The position numbers were made by a program, and so were the translations under genes. 64,000 nucleotides of DNA from Hypholoma sublateritium FD-334 SS-4 (taxonomy: Eukaryota; Basidiomycota; Agaricomycetes; Agaricales; Strophariaceae): assembly GCA_000827495.1 (NCBI GenBank), contig KN817523.1, forward strand, positions 486,557-550,556. The letters are read 5' to 3'. The notes beneath the pieces were generated by a model that had not been told where the DNA came from, did not search any database, and saw only the letters and a list, made by a program, of their open reading frames with translations. This document shows positions 47,579 to 57,906 of the stretch, in pieces; the stretch's first letter is position 1, and each line of letters starts with the position of its first letter.

Positions 47579-49556
47579 ATGGCTACCTTCCTGCCTGTGC
47601 AGCGCCGTCCGTTGGTGAACCGGTCGCTGCAGGCTACGACCAACCCATCGCCGTCCAGCAAGCAGCCTAGGGCGGTGTCAGGCTCGAAGCGTGCGCGGTC
47701 ACCCGATCACACAGAAAATCAAACCCCCACAGCACCGAAGCGCGTTCGATCTACTGTCGAGCCAGTGCGCCGCCCCGCAGCCGCCACCTCTGCCAAAGCT
47801 CGCGAACAGATGAAGGACAAGCAGAAACNGATGACAGANCGCCTCCAGAGGGAGGAGGAGTTCAAGCGCAAGTACAAGAAAGATTTCCCTGGATGGAGGT
47901 TTTATATCGACTCGGAGAACCTGGACTCGAAACTCGAGACCCAGTTCAAGGCTAAGATCTTGCGTCTCGGTGGGGTGTGTAATTTCCCGTCTCTTTTCCA
48001 ATGTCCACTGAGAAAGTTGTCCTCCGTGTGCAGCAAGTCCACGAATTCTTCTCCTCTGGTGTCTCGCATCTTGTCACAACTAGGCCTATACCGAAGGCGA
48101 ACACTGACAGTAACAGAGAAAACAAAGAGAACGCGAACGCGAAAGCCGCTCTGCGTAGTCCTATTAAGCTTATCGGCCGGTAAATTGATCAAAATGTCCA
48201 TGCTCGCAATATATTGAATCATAATTTCCAGGCCCGCGGAAGAACCAACGTGCAGCATCGTCAATAAAGCTCTTGAATACGGCCTGAAGATATGGACTGC
48301 CGATAAGCTCGAAAGTGTGTTAACCCGTTGCATGGCCAACGACAATGAGCTTGCGGTAGCCCCATCACGCACCGCTGGGCCATCGGCAGGCCCGCAGCGG
48401 GCCCTATCGCGACTGCTTCAAAATGAGAAGATACACGGCAGCACTGAACGCGATCCCACACAGAAACGGCGCGACTGGCACTACTTTACGCGTGGCTCCT
48501 ACTTCGTCCTTGTCGAGGACATGAGCAAAGAGCTGTCTACTATCGCCGCGCATGAATATCCTCCGATCAAAGATAAAGACTCGGCGCGGAGGCCTTGGCC
48601 AGTTCTGCATTGCCACCCCCTCGCACGGAACCCATTCGCGCCATTCGACGACAGAGAAAAAAGACGATATGAAAAGCAGCAGGCGGAGCAGAAGGAAGAG
48701 GACGAGAATGCCCGCGCCAATAAAGAGCGCCAACAGTCCATTCTCCAGACGTTTAAGCGCAAGGCTGAAGCTATGCTAACTATGAAAGCAGGCAAGGCCA
48801 ATGCAGGCGGGTCCAACCTAAGGAAAACAATATCCATGAGCAACCTCCATCGCCGGTTGTCCCACCCAGTCACACACGACGAGCTCGGCTTCGTCGACCT
48901 CGAGGATGACGAGATGGAATCGGCCAATGCCTCTGGTTACAATCCCTCAGGGGCAGGCATGAACTATATCGCCGCATCTGGTAATAGCGTCGGGATAACA
49001 TCGACGACTGGAACCACGTCGACAGCTGGCTTATTACAGCGTGGTACCAGCATCTTGCCGGACAGATTTGGTCGCCACGTCCTCACCTCGCTCAGGGCGC
49101 CCGGAAGGGAGAAGGAGAAGGTAGAACCGGAGGCAACTACGAGCCAAATGGGCCCTCCCAGTAAACTACCTGATCGCGCACCACTGCTCCGAAAGAGCAA
49201 GAGCACGAACACCCTGAAATTACCCAAGCGAGAGGAAGGTGCCAAGCCAGGCTACTGCGAGAGCTGTCGAGTCAAATTCGAAGATTTTTCGATTGTGCGT
49301 CTGGTATTCATAACTCTTTCTCCTGTACTTACACTATCTCTCGCAGCACATAATCTCTAGCAGACATCGCAAGTTCGCAGCTAACTCATCAAATTTTACG
49401 GCCCTCGACAAAGTGCTCAGCCGTCTTCAAAGAAGAAGTCGCGCAGAAATGGCACAAAATGAAGGAGACCGGTTAATGTCAATGCACCTCTTATGCCCGC
49501 AATTTGAAGCGCGCAACACTTATTCGGAGAGGAACATCGACCTGTCTTCCCCTTGA
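47579..49556 (+). CDS. DBF4: Dbf4/Dfp1-type regulatory subunit of Cdc7 kinase
   Basis: The activator of the S-phase kinase Cdc7 (DDK), which fires replication origins by phosphorylating Mcm2-7. The start MATFLPVQRRPLVNRSLQAT (47579) is followed by a basic region. The motif-N BRCT part spans introns: WRFYIDSENLDSKLETQFKA, then VHEFFSSGVSHLVTTRPIPK, then CSIVNKALEYGLKIWTADKL. Motif M follows: RRPWPVLHCHPLARNPFAPF. The C-terminal zinc finger is GYCESCRVKFEDF, then, after an intron at about 49,295-49,346, HIISSRHRKFA. This is the CxxC...H...H DBF-type finger that contacts Cdc7. The protein ends ERNIDLSSP. Two N bases (47,829 and 47,838) make two residues uncertain. All three conserved motifs are present, so the call is strong. 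Confidence 0.88.
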
Positions 49557-49728
49557 TTTACATGACGAGATTCTTGTATTTCATTCCCTTCAACACATAT
49601 GTACGATACCTCATACCTCCCCAGCCCAAGGCCTTACTTGGCATCTCTTACGATTGTGTTTGTCCGACCGTACAAAACTAATGAAGCATGTAACCCATCA
49701 TAATGATAAACGCTCGCTACACATGGCT

Positions 49729-50926
49729 TTATTGGATGGTCACAGTGAGGAGGGTAACAATGCCGTCGATGGCAATATCATGGTTAATGCTGGATAAATC
49801 TGGCTTAGCCCAAATCACTTTATGATGTTGTTGAACTCACCCAGCAGTTCCTACGGGGAGGAGGCCACTGATATTTTGAGCCACGGTCGAGTAGGTGACA
49901 CCGTTGTTGCTTGTTGTCCCTACGGCAGAGGCTACGAACTCATTGCGGCCTGTAAATTATACTTATAAATAAAATGACGGCGCTAAAATATCCGAGCAGT
50001 ACGTACCAACGTCGTAACCGTCGGGCACAATGGTGTGATTCTCCTCCGCATCCTTGCAGCAAAGTCAGCGGAACGCGTATATATAGTGTGCGAAATGGTG
50101 TAAGCACCTCTTCCTTAGATACACTAGAAAATAACCAATTTGTGAGAAGACGATCGCAAATAGTGGGCACATTGACCTACGCTAGGAATAACGCGCCCGT
50201 GTTGGCCGACGGGCCATTCTGGCGGAAAACGCTGCCATAAAAGGAGGGATTGCATGAGTACTCCACTCTCATTTCTGAACTTCGATAGGTAGTTGAAGGC
50301 TCACCGGAAATGGTTGCCACCGATCAAGCTTTCGAGGCATGTTCCTAGGGCCGAGTTTCCAAAGTCCTGACGCAATTCCACCTAAAATCCAGTTGACACG
50401 ACGGTCGGACATCAATATACGCTGCTTTTACGAAGCTGGACGCACCGTCTGGTTCACGGAGCCATTCCCATCTCCCAAATTAGCGGACTGCGGCGCTCCT
50501 ATGTGGATTCCTAGGCACTCGGTCGAGCTGTGGGACGCGCGCTGTCAGACGAGTGCTTCTGGTCACAGGAGGGCAGATAATAGCCTCACAAGCCAATTGC
50601 CTGGGCGAAGTTGAGGACACCGGCGTCGGTGAGCACCGCGGGAGAGCTTAACCCTGAGATGATGACCTAGACCAGATGTTGCGCGAGATGAATGAGTGAA
50701 ATTTGGGTGCCTCAGAAAGTTACTGTACATTCAAGGGTTCGCCGAGGGGAGGGGCGGCTGCGGGGTGTTGTAAGAGTCTGTCCAAGTGAATGAATAAATG
50801 ATATATCGCACCTAGGTCGAGCATTGATCCTCCTCCGAGAGCTGGGTTGACGAATGCCACTGACAGAGCGGCACCTCGCACGGAGAGGGTACCGAATAAG
50901 AGCCCAGCGAGGAGGTTCGAAAACAT
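49729..50926 (-). CDS. Secreted protein of an agaricomycete orphan family (copy A)
   Basis: The function is unknown. The start MFSNLLAGLLFGTLSVRGAA (50924-50926) is a signal peptide. Short exons then give AFVNPALGGGSMLDL, APPLGEPLN, VIISGLSSPAVLTDAGVLNF with AQAIG, then SSTECLGIHIGAPQSANLGD and GNGSVNQTV. Next come ELRQDFGNSALGTCLESLIG, NHFR, NGPLANTGALFLA, VPDGYD, VGRNEFVASAVGTTS and NISGLLPVGTAG. The last exon is INHDIAIDGIVTLLTVTIQ, with the stop at 49,729-49,731. I recall similar lineage-restricted proteins as hypothetical proteins of mushrooms. There are at least seven exons with introns of 45-70 nt. It is paralogous to the gene at 51,953-53,189, with the same exon pattern. Splicing near 50,580 is uncertain by a few bases. 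Confidence 0.65.
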
Positions 50927-51952
50927 TTTCAAGGCGCGACGAGGGGGGATTCTCGATACCCTTCCTCAGGAATTGCCCCCTCATTTTTATACTCAAAATC
51001 AAGTGAAAGAACGCATGTAAACAGCCCAGCATGCTCAGGCGCACTTGCTGAAAATAATAATCAGCGACATGACACGTGTGATAATAAATAATTCTCACTG
51101 AAGAAGTGAACGCATGCATCTGTATGATACGTACTTACCATGCGAACTCGACGTCTATAAATAGCCTTTCCGCGTAATAATAGAACAGTGCTGGTGTTGC
51201 AGAGGACTACAAACTAGATGCGCGAAAAGCCGCTGCAAAGGCTTCTTTTCGAACAACGTGCGTTCCGTCAGCATAGAATAAAATGATCATCGCAGGCATG
51301 TGAGATAGCTTTGTTCGGTGTCCTCGGGGTGGGTGCGCTTTGTAGAGGCGAGCTGTGAGATGCCACAAGCCCACGCCCGCCGCCCCTCGTGATATTGGCC
51401 ATAAGCTGGTGATGTGCGACCCAAAAGAAGCATATCATGAAGCCTTTTATATCCGATAGTTAGAAATGCAGAAGCCAATTAGGGGGCGTTTGGAATCAAT
51501 TGCAGTAGTCGTCTGATTTTCAATAGACCCATAGAAGATCGCAACGAGATTTATGATCACCAGGCAGGACAGCGGCAGAGGAGGCAGTTATAAGAGACGA
51601 AAGCTCGTGAAAGGTAGAGGCGACCCAGGGCTGTCTTTATCGGCGGTTCGGACACGAAATACGTGCGCCCGTAGCATCAGTTTGGCATCCAGTGGCATGA
51701 ATAAATCATTGCATTCAGTAGGTCGCATCGAAGCAAATACATCAAGGGACCTGCGTCTTCAGGAGCCTTGGTATACGTACGGAGTTTGAACGCATCCCAC
51801 AACGACCACAGCCTTTCCACATCTTCAAGTCTGCCTGCGATGTGTCCATTGCTATATGTCTGACTGGTCAAAGAAGTCTGGGGAAGCTTTCGGAGTCGCG
51901 CTATGAAATAAAATCCATTAGAACAAGATTGAGCCATCCGTAGATACTACAC
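50927..51952. other. Spacer between tandem secreted-protein paralogues
   Basis: This region contains the promoter of copy A and the 3' flank of copy B. No open frame resembles either neighbour, so the duplication does not visibly extend through it. No repeats or RNA genes were seen. Confidence 0.4.
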
Positions 51953-53189
51953 CTACAGGATGGTTACAGTGATCAATGTAACGATTCCGTCTATGGCTAT
52001 GCCTGTAAACAGAAGTCATTATGATCCTAGGCAAGATGGATAACGAATATAAAATCAATAACCATGATTAATGCTGTGTGTTCTCCGGTAAGAAACGAAA
52101 AGAAAAAGGCTTTGATTCATTGGGCTTACCCAGTGCTTCCTACTGGGAGTAGGCCAGTGATATTCTCGGCGGTGGTGGAGTATACGAATCCACCGAATGT
52201 CCTCTGCCCTAAGGCGTCTGCGACAAATTGATCGCGGCCTGTAGGGAAGTATTTAATGAGTAGGCCGCACTTGTGTCGAACAGTGGAACGACAGGACCAA
52301 TGTTATAGCCATCCGGGATAATAGTATGTCCTTCCTCCAGATCCTGATAAAGTAAGAACCATAAGAACCAAGTTTCATGCCGTTAAATTGATTGGGGTAC
52401 CTCCTCGCGGGATGCACTGCCAAGGGTAAAGGGGTAAGTTTGAAGCGAAATATATGATTATGCCTTACGCAAGGAATAGAGCACCGGTGTTTGCTAATGG
52501 TCCATTCTGACGGAAGACGCTGCCACGAAAGGAAATAGTCGATGTATGAGGACCCCTTAAATGCACGTAATAACAATTTGCTCACCGGAAGTGGTTGCCT
52601 CCAATGAGGGTTTCAAGGCATGTGCCAACTTCTGCGTCTCCAAAGTCCTGGCGCAATTCCATCTAGTGATAGACGGGATGAATGCATACACTCTGGGTCA
52701 AAGCATATTGGACATACCGTCTGATTGACAGGACCATTCCCATCCCCTAGATTAGCAGACTGCGGGGCTCCCAGGTGAATGCCCAGGCATTCGATTGAGC
52801 TAATACAGTGTCCGTGGTTACCTTGAGAGAGCTTCTGAAATAGCGAAAAATACCATACAATCCTAGAGCCTTGGCGTAGTTAGTTATGCCACTGTCGGTA
52901 AGCACTCCAGGGGAGCTCAATCCAGAAACGATGATCTAGGTTAAGCGAAATGAGTGAAGCAGTTGAGTTGCGACAATAAAGGCGTACGTTCAAGGGCTCG
53001 CCAAGGCCAGGAGCAGCTACGAGGGGTCAGAACTTTTGCAACCCAGAATAATGTAGTATGGCCTATATCACCATCGTCGAGCAGTGATCCTCCACCAATT
53101 CTGGGATCGATAAATGCCACCGCGGAGGCTCTCACGTAGAGAGCACCCATTAAAAGTCCAGAAAGCGAGGTCCTGAGGATCGAAAGCAT
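51953..53189 (-). CDS. Secreted protein of an agaricomycete orphan family (copy B)
   Basis: A paralogue of the adjacent copy A, of unknown function. The start MLSILRTSLSGLLMGALYVR (53187-53189) forms a signal peptide, followed by ASAVAFIDPRIGGGSLLDD. Intron and exon order follows copy A: APGLGEPLN, then a GLSSPGVLTDSG-type exon, the LGIHLGAPQSANLGDGNGPV segment, a short ELRQDFGDAEVGTCLETLIG exon, NHFR, NGPLANTGALFLA and a PDGYN exon. The DQFVADALGQRTFGG part comes next, then NITGLLPVGSTG, INHG and finally IAIDGIVTLITVTIL. The INH and IAIDG parts are split by one more intron than in copy A. Secretion is inferred from the N-terminus. Expression and role cannot be inferred. Confidence 0.65.
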
Positions 53190-54302
53190 GTTCAGTCTGT
53201 AGCGAGAAGGATTGATGGTTAACGCTGGCCCTTCATTTATATGGACCGTCGAAGGACCACTTGACAGAGCTTTCCTAAAGCATTTGCAAACGGGGACGCA
53301 ATAGAAACGTGTGATGAAGAATAAACTTCGTAGCCAAAGTTAGGCAGGTAGCTTACTGCCTAAAAATAGCATTGTCATTAAAAGAAGTGACAGCAAGTTG
53401 CGCAGAACCACCTATCTCTGGAGGGTGGGTCCTAACTTCTGAGATAGGTAGAGGCCTTTATAGAGAAACAACGTGTGTGACCTGGTTGGGGGCCATAATT
53501 GCGACACCTGGGCAGAGCGACAAAACAGCTTCTGCATCCGTGGTCGTGAACGCGAGAGAGAAGGCCACTTGAGCTTGAACTGTGGTTGTAGCTTGAAGTC
53601 TGAAGCACTTTCCAGAGAGGCTCCAGAGCTCCAGAATGCGAGAGATTCTACGGTATGAGAGTCTGTTTGGGTGCTCGTGGACTGAACCGAAGCGTCGAAA
53701 ACGTTAAGCTCCACATTCTCATTGCCCTGGGCCCTGGCACATTGCGTCTACTTAGCCTTTAAGTTGGGACGTTCGAGCTGATTGCGGCCAGGTAACATCA
53801 GGAAGAAATATAGAGCCAGAAAGTTTCTTTCGCAGCATGTAGGCGGTCAATGCGTTGGCTGGTCGTTTCATCCATGAGAGTGGAGGAAGAAAGTCGCGAT
53901 GTTGTTGGTTCACATGCCGGGCCGGCATTAGTAAAAGAAGGGTCTACTGAACCACGTTATCCATATATGGTCGTTCTGTTTGATCTAACTTGCGGTCCAT
54001 TTGCCTCCTGGGCTTGGAACGCTAGCTACAGGAGAGGAAATCGACGCAGCGGGAGAGAACTGTATGCATACAAGTAGAGAGCTAAGTCTTACACCCAAAG
54101 CGTCGTCCTACGACGCTTTGCTCGCGCTTGCAACAACAAAAGCGGCAAGCTCAATTTGCGAGGTTTCAGGCTTTTGTCACCAACCGAATTCTATATTCAG
54201 TGTCAACTGGGTCACGTCACGTCTGAATCGCATTGATAATTGGCACTCTCGACTCCTGAATCTCTAGGACTGCGTGGCGCAACTGCCAGAACCTAACCTC
54301 CA
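53190..54302. other. Intergenic region
   Basis: This gap lies between the divergent secreted-protein gene and the double zinc-cluster gene. Short open frames occur on both strands but lack splice or domain support. No repeat, RNA gene or transposon terminus was recognised. Confidence 0.45.
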
Positions 54303-55939
54303 ATGTCGACACACGAGGAGGATTCAGACCATATCGGCGAGTCCGAAGATCAAGCAGATGATGACACCCAGCTGGTAATTCGCATCCCAAATCCAAAAGT
54401 ATATATGGCACGTCAATCTCGATGGGTGGGGCGCAGAGGAAAACCTCGGTGCGACCATTGTCGGTTGAATAATTTGAAGGTTCGTCAATTATTTTCTGTG
54501 CGCGGAGAGATTAAGTGATATACTCTGGCAGTGCGACCGTGTTTTACCAATATGCAATCACTGCTCCTGGGCAAATCACAAGGACTGCAAATATACCCCG
54601 CTTCCTACTCCGGCCCATCGAGGTATTCCTAGATGTGATCGTTGTCGTAAATTCAATATGAAGGTGAGCATCATCAATCCCCCCTCGCCCACGACGTAGG
54701 CGAATTTTTCATCGGTAGTGTGACCGCAACCTGCCCGTATGCAACAATTGCAAAGAATGTACTCAAGGCACTATATGCAATTACACGCCGAAGAAAAAAC
54801 AAAAGAACCGTGAGGAAGATCAGCCCTCGTTATCCACCCCCGGTGGAAGCGGTCAAAAAATGACATGGAAAGAAAAAGCCACTGCCCACGAACGGATTAT
54901 GAAAACGGAACAAGACGACATCTCAAGTCACACCTTCTACGGTCAGAACGTTGCGACTTCAGTCGGCCTCTACAGCAGCCTCTCGCCCACTCGCTCTGAG
55001 ACAGAATCGATGTCGGATCTAGACTCGAGCCAGACAGGGCGCTTCACCGCCGACTTTGCCACCCCCAAACACAAATTGTCGGCATATCCCTTCGCTTCAG
55101 AACGAGTGGCGTCGACTTCGGCACCTGATTTGGCGATCATACCACACAACTTCAATCCGAAACCTCAGCACAAAATCCTCATCCACAACACGCACATCGA
55201 GCCCTGGGTGCATTCGTCGTTCATCCCACTCGCGGAATATGTGTATCAGTACCTCTACCAGGTCGACACGGTCGAGCTCCCGAAACGGCCAGAATTCGAA
55301 AGCTCTCTCCTGCATGTCATAAACAGCCTGATAGAGCCGCTGCGAGAGACTGCTATGTTCTCTGTCGAAAAATACAAGCAAGTGGCGCACGCACTGGGGA
55401 CCGGAGACTTATTGCAGCTTTCCGAGGGCATGCGTTTCTGGCTCTCAATCCACAGAATTTGCTCCGGGTCCGACAAGTACAACGTCATCCTCGTTCCTCG
55501 AGACTCTGTATTCGAAATGGATGCCGATACAGCGGATGGCCACCGACAGGAATTTGTTACTGATCTTCTCAACCGAAATACAGATATTGACAGCATGCAG
55601 GTACGTCCTCCCTGCTCCACAGCACACCAATGGCACAAGTGGCTCACCGCAGCCACTAGGTACACCACTATGACCGTATCCCAGTGCTACACCAGATATA
55701 CGATATTTTGACATACGCGCACCGTGGCCACGTTCCCGTTACCCAGATGCTTTTGGAGATTGTCCGGCTGCGCTTCGTACGCCATTTTTCTGCCGCTCTT
55801 CTCACCACCTGCTCACTATTTCCAGGCGACTATAACATGGCCGATGGCAGAGATGTACGTACGGATGTGCCCACTGTGCATCATGCGCCAGAAAGCCGAC
55901 CAGCGCCCACACCAAAACCTGAGTCCGTTGCCTGTTTGA
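54303..55939 (+). CDS. Tandem double Zn2Cys6 protein with integrase H2C2-like C-terminus
   Basis: A putative DNA-binding regulator. The start MSTHEEDSDHIGESEDQADD (54303) is acidic. Zinc cluster 1 begins CDHCRLNNLK, then CDRVLPICNHCSWANHKDC, with spacing C-x2-C-x6-C-x6-C-x2-C-x7-C. Cluster 2 begins CDRCRKFNMK, then CDRNLPVCNNCKECTQGTIC, with a last spacing of x8. Each cluster is interrupted by a phase-0 intron just before its CDR. A basic KKKQKNRE follows, then a Ser-rich region and a helical part (YVYQYLYQVDTVELPKRPEF). After an intron at 55,601-55,660 comes HQIYDILTYAHRGHVPVTQM, LLEIVRLRF and, after another intron, ATITWPMAEMYVRMCPLCIM. The HxxH, Trp-Pro and CxxC order resembles the H2C2 zinc-binding domain of retroelement integrases. 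No catalytic integrase core is visible. Confidence 0.7.
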
Positions 55940-56396
55940 TCTGCCCTCCTCTTCTAATCCACGGTCTTCACACACACTCGGTCGCTTCGTATTATTATCC
56001 TATTTATCGAGATGTGGACCGCCTTTGCCTATATTAGCTGCTTCTGCTTATTTCAAGCTTATTTTTTCCGCCGTATCCCACGAACTTTTTTTTTTCGGAT
56101 GTTGTTTCTTCTTCGTCCATATGTAATACCTCAACTCAAAGTACTAGCACCTGTAATCAGACCTTAGGATGGTTGAAAATATTCAGAACATCGCATCAAA
56201 TAGGTCAACCGAGCACTTCAGAATAGCCAAAAGAGCACAACAAAGAACTACATCAGACCGGTACCTCTAGGCAGTACATACGTCTACGAGCACCGTCGTT
56301 TTTGTGAATTCGTAGGGTGTTTCAACTTTTTTTGGAGGATAGGAGGGTATCATACAAAGGGTACACAGTACATACAAAGCAACATTGCAAAATAGA
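55940..56396. other. Intergenic region between convergent genes
   Basis: These are the 3' flanks of the zinc-cluster gene and SPE2. The region is T-rich, with a run of about ten T at 56,086-56,095. No exon is supported. Confidence 0.45.
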
Positions 56397-57690
56397 TCAT
56401 TTCAATTCAAAGCTCGCGAAGGCCAGGTCGTATCCCCCAAATTCGTAGTTGATTTTGTCCGTCCTTTTGTAGGTTTTGTGCGCAGAGTCGGCGGCGCGTT
56501 CGGCGGCGCGCTCCGAATACTCCGTCAGCGCCGTCTTGAACGCGCGCTGCGCCGCCTCGACGGCGGGCTCGCCCCCTGTCTCGTTGTCCTCGGACGAGAT
56601 GAAGAGCGTCATAGTGATGCGGCCGGGCTCGAAGATGTTGACGACGCGCTGCACGAGCGTCGCCAGGTCCGGGATCGTGCCCTTGCGCGAGGTGTGCGCC
56701 GTCGACAGCGGGACATTGCACTCGAAGCTCGCGTACGACCAGCCCGCCTCGGGCGTGACATGGATCGTATAGTACCCCTCGCCGGCATGCGGCCCGGGCC
56801 CCACGGGCGCAGACGCGGTGTCCGCGAGCGAGTCGTGCCCCCACTTGATGAGGGCGTTGGACGAGTACCCACACGGCGCAAACGCGTACGCGTCGAGCGT
56901 CGTGAGCTCCGGTGGGAATATATTGGTGATCCCGAGGCGCTGCGAGAGCTCGGCGGCTACCTCGGCAGGCGGCGCGGTCGCGGGCTCGTCGAAGAAGAAC
57001 GGGCCGCTCGCTTTTGGTGAGAGGTCGCTCATCAAAATTTCAATCGTATAGTCAACATGACGATCTTCGCCCAAGAAATGTTCGGAGTGCGGCTGCAGAT
57101 GATCCGGGCTAGTGAGGTAGAGCAGCCAGTGGTCACCGTTGACTTTGCCGATCGTGTACGCCGCGCCGTTGGTGAAAATATTATCGAGGTACTCAACCTC
57201 CTGTTTCCAGTCGCGGTGGGGCCCGGACTGACGCTCCGGGAACATGAACGACTTGCGCGAATAAAAAAAGCGGTACACAGCGGTAAGCTGTGCTTCCTTG
57301 GCGGCAATCTCAAGAATGCGCGGTAGCCCGAGGAGATTCAGAGTGGTGCCGCACGTTTTGAGGATGATGCGGTGCGGTGATACAAAGAACGAGGACTCGC
57401 TAAGGTTTTGGAGCGGGTCAGGTGATAGCGGATAAAAAGATGGGGCACAGGGTTTACCTGAGCAGGTAGGCATCCATGTCTACGCCTTCGACGACGCTGA
57501 GGACTTTGCATTTGACAATGTCAAGCATTTCCTCCCAGGTCTGGCGCGCTACAGTGCGCAGGCCAGTTTTCTTTCCGCTCGCATTTTCGAGCTGGGGCAC
57601 CTGTGCAGCAGACGGTGCAAACCATATTTCAAGGAGTTTTTCCGGTCCCTCGAAGGGGGCGGATGCCTGGTGCTCGTCGTAGAAGGCCAT
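56397..57690 (-). CDS. SPE2: S-adenosylmethionine decarboxylase proenzyme
   Basis: A pyruvoyl-dependent enzyme that makes decarboxylated S-adenosylmethionine, the aminopropyl donor for spermidine and spermine. The start MAFYDEHQASAPFEGPEKLL (57688-57690) is followed by EIWF and TWEEMLDIVKCKVLSVVEG. One intron (about 57,380-57,452) interrupts YLLS|ESS. The self-cleavage site LLSESSFFVS yields the beta chain and the pyruvoyl-bearing alpha chain. Other conserved parts are RIILKTCGTTLNLLGLP (with the catalytic Cys), SRKSFMFPERQ, GPHRDWKQEVEYLD and YTIGKVNGDHWLLYL. GYYTIHVTPEAGWSYASFEC carries the processing His. The protein has about 430 residues, which is complete for fungi. The 3' half is markedly more GC-rich than the 5' half. 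Two short upstream ORFs precede it. Confidence 0.92.
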
Positions 57691-57702
57691 GAGTTAATTA
57701 TG

Positions 57703-57750
57703 CTATCGCAATGCGGAGAAGAATCGAGCAGTTGCTGCCGCTGGATACAT
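57703..57750 (-). promoter_or_regulatory. Upstream ORF 2 before SPE2
   Basis: An ATG at 57,748-57,750 opens 15 codons (MYPAAATARFFSALR) and stops 12 nt before the SPE2 ATG. If transcribed, it would be the last uORF before the main start. Polyamine-dependent uORF control of this enzyme is known in animals and plants. Its use here is inference. Confidence 0.4.
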
Positions 57751-57810
57751 GTACTGGGTGTGAGGAGCTTGGGTGAGGAGCGCACACGAGATGAGCGCAC
57801 GGACGAAGTG

Positions 57811-57831
57811 TCACTGGTATCGATTGTACAT
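57811..57831 (-). promoter_or_regulatory. Upstream ORF 1 before SPE2, six codons
   Basis: ATG at 57,829-57,831 opens the hexapeptide MYNRYQ, ending 120 nt before the SPE2 start. Its length equals that of the known hexapeptide uORF of mammalian SAM decarboxylase mRNA, but the sequence differs. It may lie upstream of the true transcription start. Confidence 0.3.
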
Positions 57832-57906
57832 TTTTTTGCCGCGTAAATATATGGGGATACTACACACGTGACCGAGCGTAATTCTGCGTTCTCGGCGTCA
57901 GCGACG

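Noticed and set aside
53372..53714. Short open frames on both strands
   Set aside because: Overlapping frames without signal, domain or splice support; treated as intergenic.
55256..55939. Remnant of a retrotransposon behind the H2C2-like segment
   Set aside because: No reverse transcriptase, DDE core or long terminal repeat is visible upstream or downstream, and the segment is spliced in frame to the zinc-cluster gene.
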